Shown: positions 20,238 to 29,475, numbered from the stretch's first letter. The stretch: 64,000 nt of DNA from Ypsolopha sequella (GCA_934047225.1 OW203997.1:7984417-8048416), one strand, 5' to 3'. Made by a program: numbers and translations. Notes: a model not told the origin generated them from the sequence alone.

Positions 20238-21800
20238 TTGCCTACCTACCCGAGACCTACTTGGCGATCGCGATTGAGTGGGCGAGTTGGGATGGGACGT
20301 ATATGCCTGTGTAGCATGTGCCGAATGGTATTGAGGCTCATGCGCTGAGCGCTGTCTGGGCTGCTCACGTAGAGACGGAGGCAACAAATGAGCAGATGAT
20401 CGTGTCGGAGACATGGCCCCATGACGATGCAGTGAAGTGTGGTGGTCAGACCGCCCACACTCCTTGCATGCACGTGTAGACCTGCACTCGTTCTCATAAT
20501 GAGGACCCAAACAGCGTCGGCACCGGTTGCGTGCGTTCACAAAGTCCCACCGACCTTGAACCGGTTGGTTATTAAATCCTGGGCATGCGATGAGTTTGTG
20601 TCCCCTATTCCTGCAGTATGGGCATGGCATACCACCAGTAGGGGAAGAAGGTTGAGCCGAATAATCCTGTCGGCGAGTGGGTGATGGGGATGATCGGGCC
20701 GAGTAAACTGGCGCTGTCTCAAATGCCATAAATGGTTGACGAATAGGACGGGGGGAGCGATTGTCCTGCCGAGGAGCTATGGGGCGGAACTCTTGATGAG
20801 CCTGGTAGGGCTGACGTGGAGTACCTCGAGTGGGCTGAAGCAGCTTATTGAGCTGAGCGAGCCTTTCTGACGGGCCGAGCCGTGCTGAAGAAGGAGCCTC
20901 CTGTGACGCAAGGAACGATGACTCATTCTCCTTGCAGCGTGCGTGCTCTTCCAGAAACTCAATGAGGTTCTTGAGCGTGGGCAGAGTTGCACGAGATCCG
21001 TACTTCCGCTCAAAAAGAGTGCGGAGCTCGCCTTGTAGTTTTCGCACCACCATGGACACGAAAACATAGTCGGAATCTTTCATGGGCAGATCGAGATTGC
21101 GGAGAGCGCTTTGCGCTGAGATAAGCGGAATTAAGAATGATGTGCGGATATCCGAGCGCATGTGGATGTGCGGAAGGTTCATTATAATGTCCACAAACCG
21201 GTCAATGAGTACACGACGATTGTCGTAACGCTTGGTTAGAATTTCCATGGCTATGGGATAATTCTCGTTGGTAGGGTAGAGGTGTTTCACCATATCATGT
21301 GCCTCACCCTTTAGGGCGCCTAACAAGTAATGCAGTTTGACAGCATCCGAGACTGTAGCCATCTCACTGACGAGGCTCCTAAAAACGGCAATAAATGAGG
21401 GCCATTCTTCAACATTCGAATGAAACTCCGGTATGGGTATTTTTGGTAAAACACCAACGGGTGTACCTGAGCTGAGGGGTTGCGTCTTGTCCGGAAGGGC
21501 TGATTTTACTTTTAAATTTTCGAATGCTACTAGTATAGCATCATAATTGCTAAGTGCCGACTGAAAATTTTTTGTGTAGTTTGCCTCAGTTTCGTCGGAC
21601 AAATCCTCATCGTCAAGGATCTCATAATATACGTTTTCCAGCTTAGTTTTAACGCTTTGTATGTTTGCGTAACGAGCGGTGAAGTCCGCCACAGAATAAG
21701 TTTTTCTGTCGCCTGCCTCTACCGCCTCACCGATCTCCTTTAACAGAGTTATCGCCTTTACGGCCTCACGAAACATCGCGGCTTGTGATTTCGAAGGCAT
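20232..21800 (-). CDS. gag: BEL/Pao Gag polyprotein (nested element)
   Basis: 522 residues starting at the ATG at 21,800. The N-terminal ~130 residues are helical and charged. The middle part (about 110-300), with IPIPEFHSNVEEWPSF and later YAF-type helices, resembles the DUF1759-type Gag region of BEL/Pao elements. The C-terminal third is Pro/Arg/Ser-rich and carries zinc knuckles: CPYCRNRGHKLIAC, then CRRCLGPHYENEC and CKECGRSDHHTSLH. Gag would form the cytoplasmic particle and bind RNA. The frame closes with a TGA in a readthrough-like context and pol continues in the same frame. The codons are GC-richer than the surrounding DNA. Confidence 0.9.
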   Translation of the reverse strand: MPSKSQAAMFREAVKAITLLKEIGEAVEAGDRKTYSVADFTARYANIQSVKTKLENVYYEILDDEDLSDETEANYTKNFQSALSNYDAILVAFENLKVKSALPDKTQPLSSGTPVGVLPKIPIPEFHSNVEEWPSFIAVFRSLVSEMATVSDAVKLHYLLGALKGEAHDMVKHLYPTNENYPIAMEILTKRYDNRRVLIDRFVDIIMNLPHIHMRSDIRTSFLIPLISAQSALRNLDLPMKDSDYVFVSMVVRKLQGELRTLFERKYGSRATLPTLKNLIEFLEEHARCKENESSFLASQEAPSSARLGPSERLAQLNKLLQPTRGTPRQPYQAHQEFRPIAPRQDNRSPRPIRQPFMAFETAPVYSARSSPSPTRRQDYSAQPSSPTGGMPCPYCRNRGHKLIACPGFNNQPVQGRWDFVNARNRCRRCLGPHYENECRSTRACKECGRSDHHTSLHRHGAMSPTRSSAHLLPPSLREQPRQRSAHEPQYHSAHATQAYTSHPNSPTQSRSPSRSRVGRQQ

Positions 21801-22863
21801 TTTAATCTTGTTAAAGTAGGTGGTTGATTACTAAGATAAAATACTCAACGAGTTTGAGCTAAACTATAAGAGCGGACGTACAACTAAAACAATTGATGAG
21901 ATCGATGAATAGAGCTGAGATACTTGCGCGGATGAAGTAACAATGACTATGTTCAAATGGAACACGGAACTCTTAAATAAACACGACAGAGAAAAAAAAA
22001 AAAAAAAAAAAAAAAATTTTTTTTTTTTAACAACCTGTATATGAGCTGATAAACCAACGTGGAACACCCTATATGTGTATCACAAACAACAAGATCAGAG
22101 ATGAGAAGAGAAAAAAAAAACAAATTGTTTACTATATTGTGCTATATATATATACCCGGGTAAAAAAGCAGACAATAACACAAATAAACGGTCCGGCAAT
22201 ATATTACTGCGACGTGAGATTACCGCAACACAAAAATATCGAAAAGGGCTGATAAACCTGTTCACTTTTATGTTATTTGCCTTGAAATCACGTGCCGACA
22301 ATACGCTTTGGTTCTTGTTTAGACGAAAGTACCTTTACAACAACAACATAAGTCGTCGAACATTCTATTTATAGAATAAAATATCTACCTACTGCTTTGA
22401 GAGCGAAAACAAACAAAGAATGTGTTTACCTGGCAGAAATCGGATCTAAATGAGCGGACAATCAAATGATGCAGATCAAGCTTTGGTAACGTAATAATTC
22501 GTAAACGTAAACGTTCGTTACGTAATAACTTATGTATACGTGGGTTTTACGTATGTGCACGAAATAAAGCAAATACTCGCACCGAAAAAATATCTCGCAA
22601 AATCTCGTAAAATTTGGGTTTAATAAAGAAGTATAGTGGACTGTAATAAACAATTGGGCTGAATGAATATACTTATGTTATCTGAGCTGAATAATAATTA
22701 CAACCGTGATGAAAATGAGTTATTCTGTAAAGGGGCGTGGGGGGGTCGGTTCTAACCGATAAATGGAATGTTCCAGGCGGCGGTTCAAATTATCTACCCG
22801 CGATAGGTATTCGAAACCACAAAAAATTTTTTGCCGGGAAAGGGGGCAAAATATGTAACCTGG

Positions 22864-23042
22864 TGAAAATGGACTGTAGTAAATCGACGGGGGCTGGTTC
22901 AAACAAAGTTACGGGCCGGCGGGGGGGAGGCGGGGGGTGATATAAACCAAAAATTTTCCGCTCGACGGACCAAAATTTTTCTTGTATTGAAAATGGACTG
23001 TAGGGGCTGAAAAGGGGCTGGTTCTAACGGTTCGAAGGGCCA
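22864..23042 (+). repeat. Two tandem tRNA-Tyr-like stretches next to the primer site
   Basis: Two units ~124 bp apart both contain TGAAAATGGACTGTAG (from 22,864 and 22,988) followed by GGGGCTGGTTC. The second unit goes on to CGGTTCGAAGGGCCA, ending at 23,042. GGACTGTAG matches a tRNA-Tyr anticodon arm (anticodon GTA), GCTGGTTC its T arm, and TTCGAAGGnCCA its acceptor end plus CCA. The gap after CTGTAG is where insect tRNA-Tyr genes have their intron. The tRNA sequence is from general knowledge, not a search. Confidence 0.45.
23028..23042 (-). other. Primer binding site of the nested BEL/Pao element (tRNA-Tyr-like)
   Basis: On the element strand TGGCCCTTCGAACCG begins three bases after the LTR end. 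It is complementary, with about two mismatches, to the expected 3' end of tRNA-Tyr (..CGGCTCGAAGGACCA). This would prime minus-strand cDNA synthesis. Confidence 0.5.
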
Positions 23043-23045
23043 AAA

Positions 23046-23492
23046 TGTAATCGCGGGATTACAGAAACTGCAGGGCGGATGGGATTTGACACAGGAGAAT
23101 TGTGGAAACAATGTGGGTGCACTGACTGACCTGTGTTATATGTTGTTCTTGGTGTTTTCGGTGAGCCGACGAAACGCGCCGCGTGTCGTCTCCCCTCGTT
23201 GAGCTGATTAATGCTGGCACTTTGGGCAGTGATGAGCTGGATGTCTTGAAGTATTACACAGCACTTATATGTTCACAAGACACGGTGAATACGCGAGATT
23301 GTTTGTATCGGCGGCACGAATGTTTATACACGTGTGTCGTTCTCTCGAGAGTTCGGACGCAACAGAACGAAGCCAGCGCCCGCGCGCGCCTCGACCGGCG
23401 CGCGACGGGGAGGGGGTGGTCGTTCGCGCATGCGCACGCGAATGACACGTCATGTTCTAACGTCATGCTGGTAACGTAGTGTAGCGTGAACA
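23046..23492 (-). repeat. 5' LTR of the nested BEL/Pao element
   Basis: 447 bp, identical to the 3' LTR except for G at 23,408. As the upstream LTR it carries the element promoter; the CACGTG and CGCGCATGCGCA sites and several GC-rich palindromes are candidate control elements. Confidence 0.94.
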
Positions 23493-26400
23493 TTGTTATT
23501 TCACATTCATATGTGTCAGCTAAATATGCAGTTATATGTAATTGTTCGTTTCCTTGCAATTTACAAGTGGGATCATTCTTAAGGTCAGGAATACAAAGAG
23601 TTTTAACGTCATTTTTTTGAAGATAATTTAATAGAGTTTTGAAATAACTTTCGGAGTCCCATGAATCATAGTGTTTTGGTCTTGAGTATCCAAAAACTAT
23701 GTTTTGTTTGTTATCTGATATTAGAAGATCATTGTCATATAGGGATTTACATTTTTCTAAATAGGGATCGACTTGAGAGCACAAGCTAATAGCTTCGTTG
23801 AATAAATCATTTTTATCAGAGAGTTCGCAGGAAGTGGGGATAAAGATATTTTTGTGACGAGAATCTAAGAGGCGATCTGGTGAAATCTTAAGATTTGGTG
23901 TGTCAAAGTTATAAGAGCTATTGTCAGAAAAATGTTCATAATTGGCTTGTAAATAATGGTCAGGAGTTTCTTGATTTGTGCTATCGTCATTTGTAAGATC
24001 GATATTTGTCGTAGAAATAGGGGGTCTTGAGAGTGCGTCAGCGTTGGTATTGTTCTTTCCTGGTTTATAGACTATTTTGTATTGAAAACCAGCGAGTTTG
24101 AACTGCCATCTGGCAAGACGGCTACCTGGGTCTGTGATTTTCATATAATAGCTTAGTGGTTGATGATCTGTGACTATTGTGAAGTTTTGACCGAATAAAT
24201 AAGGTCGAAAGTGTTTAACTGCCCATACAATGGCTAACATTTCTCGTTCCGTTGTAGAATAATTAGTTTCAGCTTTGTTTAAAGTCCTTGATGCATAGGC
24301 TATGGGTAAGTCTTTACCTATTTCGCCTTGTGAAAGAATCGCGCCAATAGAATGTAGTGAAGCGTCCGTTGTTAATATGAACTCTTTTGTGAAGTCTGGA
24401 TATTGAAGTATTGGGGGGTTAGTAAGGAGATGTTTGCATTTGTTGAAAGAGTTTTCTTGTGTTTGACCCCATATGAAAGGAACTTCCTTCTTTAAGAGGC
24501 TAGTAAGGGGTTTTGTTATTTGACTGAAGTTTTCTATGAATCTTCTGTAGTATCCAGCTAGACCTAAGAAGCTTTTGATGTCCTTGCAATTCTTTGGAGT
24601 TGGGAAATTTTTGACAGCTTCAATTTTTACAGGATTTGGTTTTACGCCTTCGTTTGAGATAATATGCCCGAGATAAGCGACTTCACGTCGTAAAAATTCA
24701 CATTTGTCTGGTTGAACCTTGAGTTCATATTTCCTAAGTCTGGAAAATACTTCATGAAGTTTTTCTTCATGTTCTTGGAGACTTGATGCAAAAATTACTA
24801 TGTCATCTAAATACACAAAACACCGTTCTCCTTGAATCCCCATTAGAACAGAATCCATGGTGCGTTGAAATGTAGCTGGAGCGTTTTTGAGACCGAAAGG
24901 CATTCTTTTATATTCGTAATGACCATAGGGGGTTGTGAATGCAGTTTTAGGAATGTCAGCTGGATTAACTTCTAATTGATGGAATCCTGATGCTAAATCT
25001 AATGTTGTAAAGTATTGGGAATGACCAAGTTTGTCTAGAATGTCTGTGATGTTTGGTAAGGGATAGCTATCACCTATTGTTATGTCATTAAGTTTACGAT
25101 AATCTATTACAAGACGCCATTTTTGTTTCCCTGAGGCATCTAGTTTCTTTGGAACGACCCAAAGGGGGCTACTCCATGGTGAACAACTGGGTTGTATGAT
25201 ATCTTCATCTAACATTTTCTGTACTTGATTTTTTACTTCTTGTTCATGAACTCTTGGGAATCGATATGTTTTTGCATGAATCGGGATGTCAGTAGTCGTG
25301 CGAATATGATGTTTCGAATGATTACTAAATGATAAATGGTCTCCTTCTATATAAAAGATGTCTGAGTATTCGGAAATTATCTTGTGTATTGAATTCTTTT
25401 CCTCATTGTTCAAATGTTCATCTCTGATTAGGTTGAGTACTTTCTCCTGTCTGTCTGATAAGCTAGTGAGTTGTTTGTCTGACTCAGAAGGATGTTCATT
25501 AAGATTATGTATTTGTTGTTCGCTAAATGAGTCAACATCAATGTTTGGAATGTCTATTATTTTGTCTACTTTGTTGGCGTTTACACAAGTAGTTAGGAAT
25601 GAGTTGTTTTCGACATGGACTAAAGCATGAGGAATGATAACACCAGTGGTTAAGAATTGTTGATTTACAATAGCTACTCCGGATTTAATAGACTTTGTTG
25701 TACATTTGATTACTGTTTCGGATCTTTTATTCAAGGTTTGTTTTCCTTGAAGTTTTTCTTGTTTTTCTTCAAGGGAATGGAGTTTATATGTTTTATTATG
25801 AACACGCATTGTTTTTGACTGGACATAGATGTAGACATTATTTTTGGAAAGGAAATCATTCCCTAGAATGCCATCAGCTTTAATGTTTAAGTTAGCTACG
25901 TGAAATTTGAACTTTGGAAGGTCGTCTAGAGATAAGTTGGCTGTACCGAAACTGCGAGTTGATGATTGTGTGCTGGAAATACCTACAATAGATACTACGT
26001 CGTTTTGGTTTATTTGTGAGGAGCCTATTTTATCTTTTCGGACTATTGAAATTCCGGCTCCAGTATCTACCAGGAAAATAACGGGTTTGCCTTCGATATG
26101 GAAAGTACAATGAAGTAGGTTTACTGGTGGTACATCGTTTAAAGAAGATATATTGTATGATTGAATTGGGGATCGAGATTTCTGGGAATTGAGTTCTGAC
26201 TGAGATTTTGTTTTGGGTTTGGATTTAGGCTTTGACTTAGATTTTGACTTGGATTTCGAAGATTTAGTGATATTATTGAAATCACGGTTTTGGGACTGAT
26301 TACCCTGTTCATGGATTTCACTTGATTTCGAGGATTCAGTAGATTTAAGGAAATCACGAGTTTGGGGCTGATTACCCTGTCCGTGGATTTCATTTTTTGA

Positions 26401-26733
26401 TTTAAGAGATTCAGAGGATTTAGAGTGATCATGAGTTTGGGGCTGGCTACCCTGTCTATAGATTTGATTTCGAGATTTAAGAGATTCAGTGGATTTAAGA
26501 GATTCGGTAGTATTCGAGAAATCGGGAGTTTGAGTGGAAGCGTCTCTAAATTCAGTTTGCGTAGAAGCGTCTTTAAGTTGTCTCCGATAGACTGGTTTAT
26601 TCATTTCTAAAGACGTATTACGTTTTTGTACCTCATGTATTTGATTTACTGAATTTAGTTTTGGTGGTGTATTTACCACTCGAATTGGGAATTCTCTGTC
26701 ATGGGATATGCTTGAGTCTGGGTGATTGAGCAA
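23254..26733 (-). CDS. pol: Pol 5' part of the Gypsy-like element: protease, RT, RNase H
   Basis: The genuine pol sequence runs from the frameshift heptamer at 26,784-26,790 down to 23,493. The last ~80 codons, to 23,254, are read-in from the nested LTR. There is no ATG at the left limit of the frame (26,733 is a TTG), in keeping with synthesis by -1 frameshifting from gag. Order: a low-complexity N-terminal extension with ~26-residue repeats (SLKSxNxIxxQGxQPQ) and a KSKSKSKPKSKPK tract; aspartic protease (FLVDTGAGIS); reverse transcriptase with YLDD (FVYLDDIVIFAS); RNase H (LTTDASLHSIGAIL ... TDHQPL); and a connection region. The integrase lies at 14,607-15,667 beyond the insertion, in register. 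The insertion inactivates pol in this copy. Confidence 0.92.
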   Translation of the reverse strand: MLNHPDSSISHDREFPIRVVNTPPKLNSVNQIHEVQKRNTSLEMNKPVYRRQLKDASTQTEFRDASTQTPDFSNTTESLKSTESLKSRNQIYRQGSQPQTHDHSKSSESLKSKNEIHGQGNQPQTRDFLKSTESSKSSEIHEQGNQSQNRDFNNITKSSKSKSKSKSKPKSKPKTKSQSELNSQKSRSPIQSYNISSLNDVPPVNLLHCTFHIEGKPVIFLVDTGAGISIVRKDKIGSSQINQNDVVSIVGISSTQSSTRSFGTANLSLDDLPKFKFHVANLNIKADGILGNDFLSKNNVYIYVQSKTMRVHNKTYKLHSLEEKQEKLQGKQTLNKRSETVIKCTTKSIKSGVAIVNQQFLTTGVIIPHALVHVENNSFLTTCVNANKVDKIIDIPNIDVDSFSEQQIHNLNEHPSESDKQLTSLSDRQEKVLNLIRDEHLNNEEKNSIHKIISEYSDIFYIEGDHLSFSNHSKHHIRTTTDIPIHAKTYRFPRVHEQEVKNQVQKMLDEDIIQPSCSPWSSPLWVVPKKLDASGKQKWRLVIDYRKLNDITIGDSYPLPNITDILDKLGHSQYFTTLDLASGFHQLEVNPADIPKTAFTTPYGHYEYKRMPFGLKNAPATFQRTMDSVLMGIQGERCFVYLDDIVIFASSLQEHEEKLHEVFSRLRKYELKVQPDKCEFLRREVAYLGHIISNEGVKPNPVKIEAVKNFPTPKNCKDIKSFLGLAGYYRRFIENFSQITKPLTSLLKKEVPFIWGQTQENSFNKCKHLLTNPPILQYPDFTKEFILTTDASLHSIGAILSQGEIGKDLPIAYASRTLNKAETNYSTTEREMLAIVWAVKHFRPYLFGQNFTIVTDHQPLSYYMKITDPGSRLARWQFKLAGFQYKIVYKPGKNNTNADALSRPPISTTNIDLTNDDSTNQETPDHYLQANYEHFSDNSSYNFDTPNLKISPDRLLDSRHKNIFIPTSCELSDKNDLFNEAISLCSQVDPYLEKCKSLYDNDLLISDNKQNIVFGYSRPKHYDSWDSESYFKTLLNYLQKNDVKTLCIPDLKNDPTCKLQGNEQLHITAYLADTYECEITMFTLHYVTSMTLEHDVSFACACANDHPLPVARRSRRARALASFCCVRTLERTTHVYKHSCRRYKQSRVFTVSCEHISAV

Positions 26734-27683
26734 GAGGCTAAAGCGGTTTCCGAGGAGTTGCTCATCTCGTCGGTCGCTGGCGAGTTTAAATGATTAACGT
26801 TTTTCGGTGGAGCAGGTAGAGCGCGTTGGTTTTGTGGGGCAGGTAGAGCGCGTTGATTTTGGTTATCTCGAAGATTATTATTGAACGCTCTCTTACGACA
26901 ATCGGCAATTAAGTGCCCAGGTTTTTTGCAATAGTTGCACGTTTTTTGTTGCACTTGATTTGTGTTCGATGTTCCCTGCATTTGATTTGGGACGTTTGAG
27001 ACTGTGTAACGGTTTGAATAGGTACTTGAATTATAAGATTTTTGTACAGGTTTTGCAAGATCTTTTGCATAGTGCTCAACGTGTTTAGGAGTTCTAGGTG
27101 GGGTTTGTTTGAACAGTGTTTGTCTTGCACTGTTCATTGCGCGTATTTGATCTTCTTGGATAGCAAACCGCCCTGCTTCGGATAGCGTTGTAAAACCTTT
27201 AGTACGGAGCATTGTACCGATGTCGGGATAATTTAGTCCTATCTCGAACACTCTTAGAGCAGTTTCTTCAGTCGCCTTCATTCTACCTATCAACGAGTTG
27301 TCGTCAATTTCCGCGTTTAATTTTTCAATAATTTTTCCGCGACACAGATCTACTCTGTGTAGATATTCGGTGATAGTTTCGGTTGCGAATTGGAACATTG
27401 ATTGTAATTCAAGATTTAGGTGAGATATCGTCTTGACATTGGAAAATTTTTCGATAAGGAATGATCGAAGGTCTCCCCAAGAAGCATACTGTTTACTATG
27501 CACATCCGATGCGTTTGTACCCACGATATTGTTTAGGGCATAGATTAAAAGGATTCGTTTCTGATTTTCTGATGCTAGTGAAAATGCTGAATCACATGAT
27601 CTCGCGAATTTGTATACTTGACCGGGTTGATTTGTATCAAAATTTGGTATTAATTTTAGAAGCGTATTTATTTCTAGCGCCAT
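26673..27683 (-). CDS. gag: Gag of the Gypsy-like element
   Basis: 336 residues from the ATG at 27,683 (the leader from the LTR is ~380 bp). The N-terminal two thirds are helical, with a capsid-like pattern (SWGDLRSFLIEKF ... LQSMFQFATETITEYLHRV). One CCHC zinc knuckle (CNYCKKPGHLIADC) lies near residue 250, followed by a short repeat of QNQRALPAP. The frame overlaps pol by about 110 bp, with pol in the -1 frame. Gag forms the particle and binds genomic RNA. No internal stop is present. Confidence 0.9.
   Translation of the reverse strand: MALEINTLLKLIPNFDTNQPGQVYKFARSCDSAFSLASENQKRILLIYALNNIVGTNASDVHSKQYASWGDLRSFLIEKFSNVKTISHLNLELQSMFQFATETITEYLHRVDLCRGKIIEKLNAEIDDNSLIGRMKATEETALRVFEIGLNYPDIGTMLRTKGFTTLSEAGRFAIQEDQIRAMNSARQTLFKQTPPRTPKHVEHYAKDLAKPVQKSYNSSTYSNRYTVSNVPNQMQGTSNTNQVQQKTCNYCKKPGHLIADCRKRAFNNNLRDNQNQRALPAPQNQRALPAPPKNVNHLNSPATDEMSNSSETALASCSITQTQAYPMTENSQFEW
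26784..26790 (-). promoter_or_regulatory. -1 ribosomal frameshift heptamer (T TTA AAC) between gag and pol
   Basis: Read in the gag frame the codons are CAT TTA AAC, giving the classic X XXY YYZ slippery site UUUAAAC. Slipping by -1 enters the pol frame one codon after its last stop (a TAA just upstream of the heptamer). A GC-rich stretch with small hairpins (TCGC-CA-GCGA, then CGAG/GAG with CTC/CTCG) follows. Position and frame fit well; efficiency is unknown. Confidence 0.8.
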
Positions 27684-28061
27684 TTCAGAATTTAAGTTAG
27701 GGTAGATTTCGTTTTTTAATTTCTAAGGGCATGAGTTTCGTAGAGATATGCGATTTGAGATTTATATATAATATGTGAATATAAGCACAGTGATATAATG
27801 GAAACACAGATAATATGGAACACAGTAAAATAGAATAACACAATAACACAGGAATAGAAAACACAATGAAATGGAAATGGAATACACAGAGGAATCGAGC
27901 AAACAAGTTTAGCCACTTACCAACATAATAATATTATTTTAATTTGCATGGTTTCGGCAAATCTTTATTAAAGCCCTCCGGGCACCGTCCAGGTCCTTTT
28001 GGCGATGTTTGTCCTAGGTCCTGATCGTTTCGATTTGACTATATCCTACCGACTGCGCCAA
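27684..28061 (-). other. Untranslated leader of the Gypsy-like element
   Basis: 378 bp between the primer site/LTR and gag. It is AT-rich and holds no credible ORF on the element strand. A packaging signal would be expected here but cannot be pinpointed. Confidence 0.6.
28043..28060 (-). other. Primer binding site of the Gypsy-like element (tRNA-Ser type)
   Basis: The element strand reads TGGCGCAGTCGGTAGGAT, starting one base after the LTR end. It is complementary to the 3' end of insect tRNA-Ser (..CCGACTGCGCCA), the primer class known for several insect Gypsy elements. Confidence 0.75.
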
Positions 28062-28389
28062 TGTAAGATATTGGAAGCAGAAAACTTGTTTTTAAAAAAC
28101 AATTATATTTTTATTTAGATTATTACAAGAGTTCTCACTGTGGAGACTGGAATTAGAATGAATATAATAATAGGGAGTTTGGGTTTTATACCCTTACTCT
28201 TATCGCTTATGACTAACAGTATGTTCTGACTAACTTAACTAACTTAGTGACTAAGAGATTACAATTTGAGAAAGTAGAAGATAGTAAATGTTATCTTCGA
28301 CGGAAGTTGTTATCGTCAGTTTAAGGTCTAATATTAATGACTAATGTTAACAGAGGTATGCTATGACTAGTTGTGTAGGGTACGTAACA
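28062..28389 (-). repeat. 5' LTR of the Gypsy-like element
   Basis: 328 bp, matching the 3' LTR except T at 28,220. The outer end is followed by the CGGT target duplication (28,390-28,393). Confidence 0.95.
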
Positions 28390-28393
28390 CGGT

Positions 28394-28485
28394 GACTGAT
28401 TGCACTGGACGTACTGGACATACCAGAGGGCGATGGGGTCGTCACATCCCTACGCCTTATTATTATTATTATTATTATTATTTAT
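28394..28485 (-). repeat. Other end of the split GC-rich repeat, with (TTA)n
   Basis: After the CGGT duplication, about 60 bp of GC-rich sequence continue the segment at 12,097-12,784. A (TTA)n run then marks its edge. Confidence 0.5.
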
Positions 28486-29116
28486 TTAATTAAAATATAT
28501 AACATTACAGCATAATACTAACACGTTATACATTTCACACAATATTTATATACATTTATATATACCTATAATATATACCCATATACCAGAAACATCCGTA
28601 TTTTTTTCGCATATCGCCTTTGACTTCCATCGTTATATTTTTGTCTCGCGTTATACGAATAACTTTGTTTTTTTTTTACCTGTTCATCTATTGACAAAAA
28701 GAAGAGACATGGTGTGAAGACGTTGCCAGTTTCACGTCACGTACACAAAAATAAATTTCTAAACACCGATTTATTATATTTGAGAAACGCAACAAAAAAA
28801 GAAACAAGCGCCATCTCATTCATACAAAAAAGGGACTCAACATGAAAAGGGCAAACATTTTATATCCCATGATAATTCTGGGAAGGTCCCATGGGATGCA
28901 AAGTCATTTGGGAAAAAAATGTCGGGTCCTTAGAAGCAAACAATTGCCGACTTTGGAATGGAAGATTTTTGTATTTTATGAAATAAATTATAAAAGTTCT
29001 GTGTATAAAGTCCAGTACAAACATCACTTCTGTACAATAAATTTTTTTATCGAGAGTATATTTCCAATTTTTTATCATTTTTAATTTTTAGTTGAGTGAT
29101 TATGATTGTTTTACAA
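28486..29116. other. No gene recognised
   Basis: AT-rich sequence. Two short ORFs in opposite strands around 28,842-29,084 overlap each other and show no recognisable pattern. Confidence 0.4.
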
Positions 29117-29475
29117 TAGCGGCGGTAGCTCAGGAATAGAACGCTGGCCTTTCAATCTTGAGATCTAGGTTCAATCCCCGGTCGGGCTTGCACCAATGAC
29201 TTTTTCGGAATTTATGTGCATTGTATTTGTTCTTACTTACCACTTGCTGAATGGTGAAGGAAAACATCGTGGGGAAACCTGCATGCCCTAAAAAGGGTGT
29301 ATTTGTGGCACGAAGCACGGCGATAAGGCTCATCACCCATCAAGTTGGGATGTAATAATCGTCAGTAAAACGCGGGTGTACCGAATATGGACTGTGTGTG
29401 ACTACTTGCATTTCACAGTTCACACTTTGCACACCCCTGACACCCTCTCGGGGATTCATGTCGTGACGATATATT
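29117..29475 (+). mobile_element. tRNA-headed SINE, full-length-looking copy
   Basis: It begins with a tRNA-like head (GGCGGTAGCTCAGG as A box; GGTTCAATCCCCGG as B box) that would serve as an internal RNA polymerase III promoter. A family-specific body follows (CTTACCACTTGCTGAATGG; GCGGGTGTACCGA; CACCCCTGACACCCTCTCGG). It ends near GTCGTGACGATATATTTACT. Partial relatives occur at 31,690, 34,569, 37,433, 40,990, 52,190, 54,905 and 60,890. Retrotransposition depends on a partner LINE. Confidence 0.78.

Larger units (their letters stand above)
21801..23045 (-). other. Long untranslated leader of the nested BEL/Pao element
   Basis: About 1.25 kb between the 5' LTR and gag. It holds a long A-run followed by a T-run near 21,991-22,029, a TATATATATACCCGGG stretch near 22,145, and many GCTGA words. 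Near the LTR lies a GC-rich, tandemly repeated part (22,730-23,045) with tRNA-Tyr-like sequence. No open frame of note was found. Confidence 0.7.
15673..23492 (-). mobile_element. Complete BEL/Pao LTR retrotransposon nested in the Gypsy-like pol gene
   Basis: About 7.8 kb with 447-bp LTRs (15,673-16,119 and 23,046-23,492) that differ at one base by eye (16,035 T versus 23,408 G), flanked by TTGTT duplications. Minus-strand order: LTR, primer site, ~1.25-kb leader, gag, pol, LTR. Gag and pol share one frame with a single TGA between them. No other inactivating change was seen, so the copy looks recent and may be competent if the TGA is read through. Confidence 0.94.
12785..28389 (-). mobile_element. 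Env-bearing Ty3/Gypsy (errantivirus-like) retrotransposon, split by a nested BEL/Pao element
   Basis: Both ends are 328-bp LTRs (12,785-13,112 and 28,062-28,389) that I find to differ at one base (12,943 A versus 28,220 T). The flanks show a 4-bp target duplication, CGGT, at 12,781-12,784 and 28,390-28,393. Minus-strand order: LTR, tRNA-Ser-type primer site, gag, pol (protease, RT, RNase H), [BEL/Pao insertion], integrase, env remnant, polypurine tract, LTR. Without the nested element and one copy of its target duplication the length is about 7.8 kb. The near-identical LTRs point to recent integration. Confidence 0.93.

Noticed and set aside
23016..23042. Functional tRNA-Tyr gene
   Set aside because: Only 3'-half-like pieces are present, with no 5' half; it lies in a retrotransposon leader and ends in the primer site.
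29117..29190. tRNA gene
   Set aside because: The A and B boxes belong to the head of a SINE; the acceptor stem does not pair and the SINE body follows directly.
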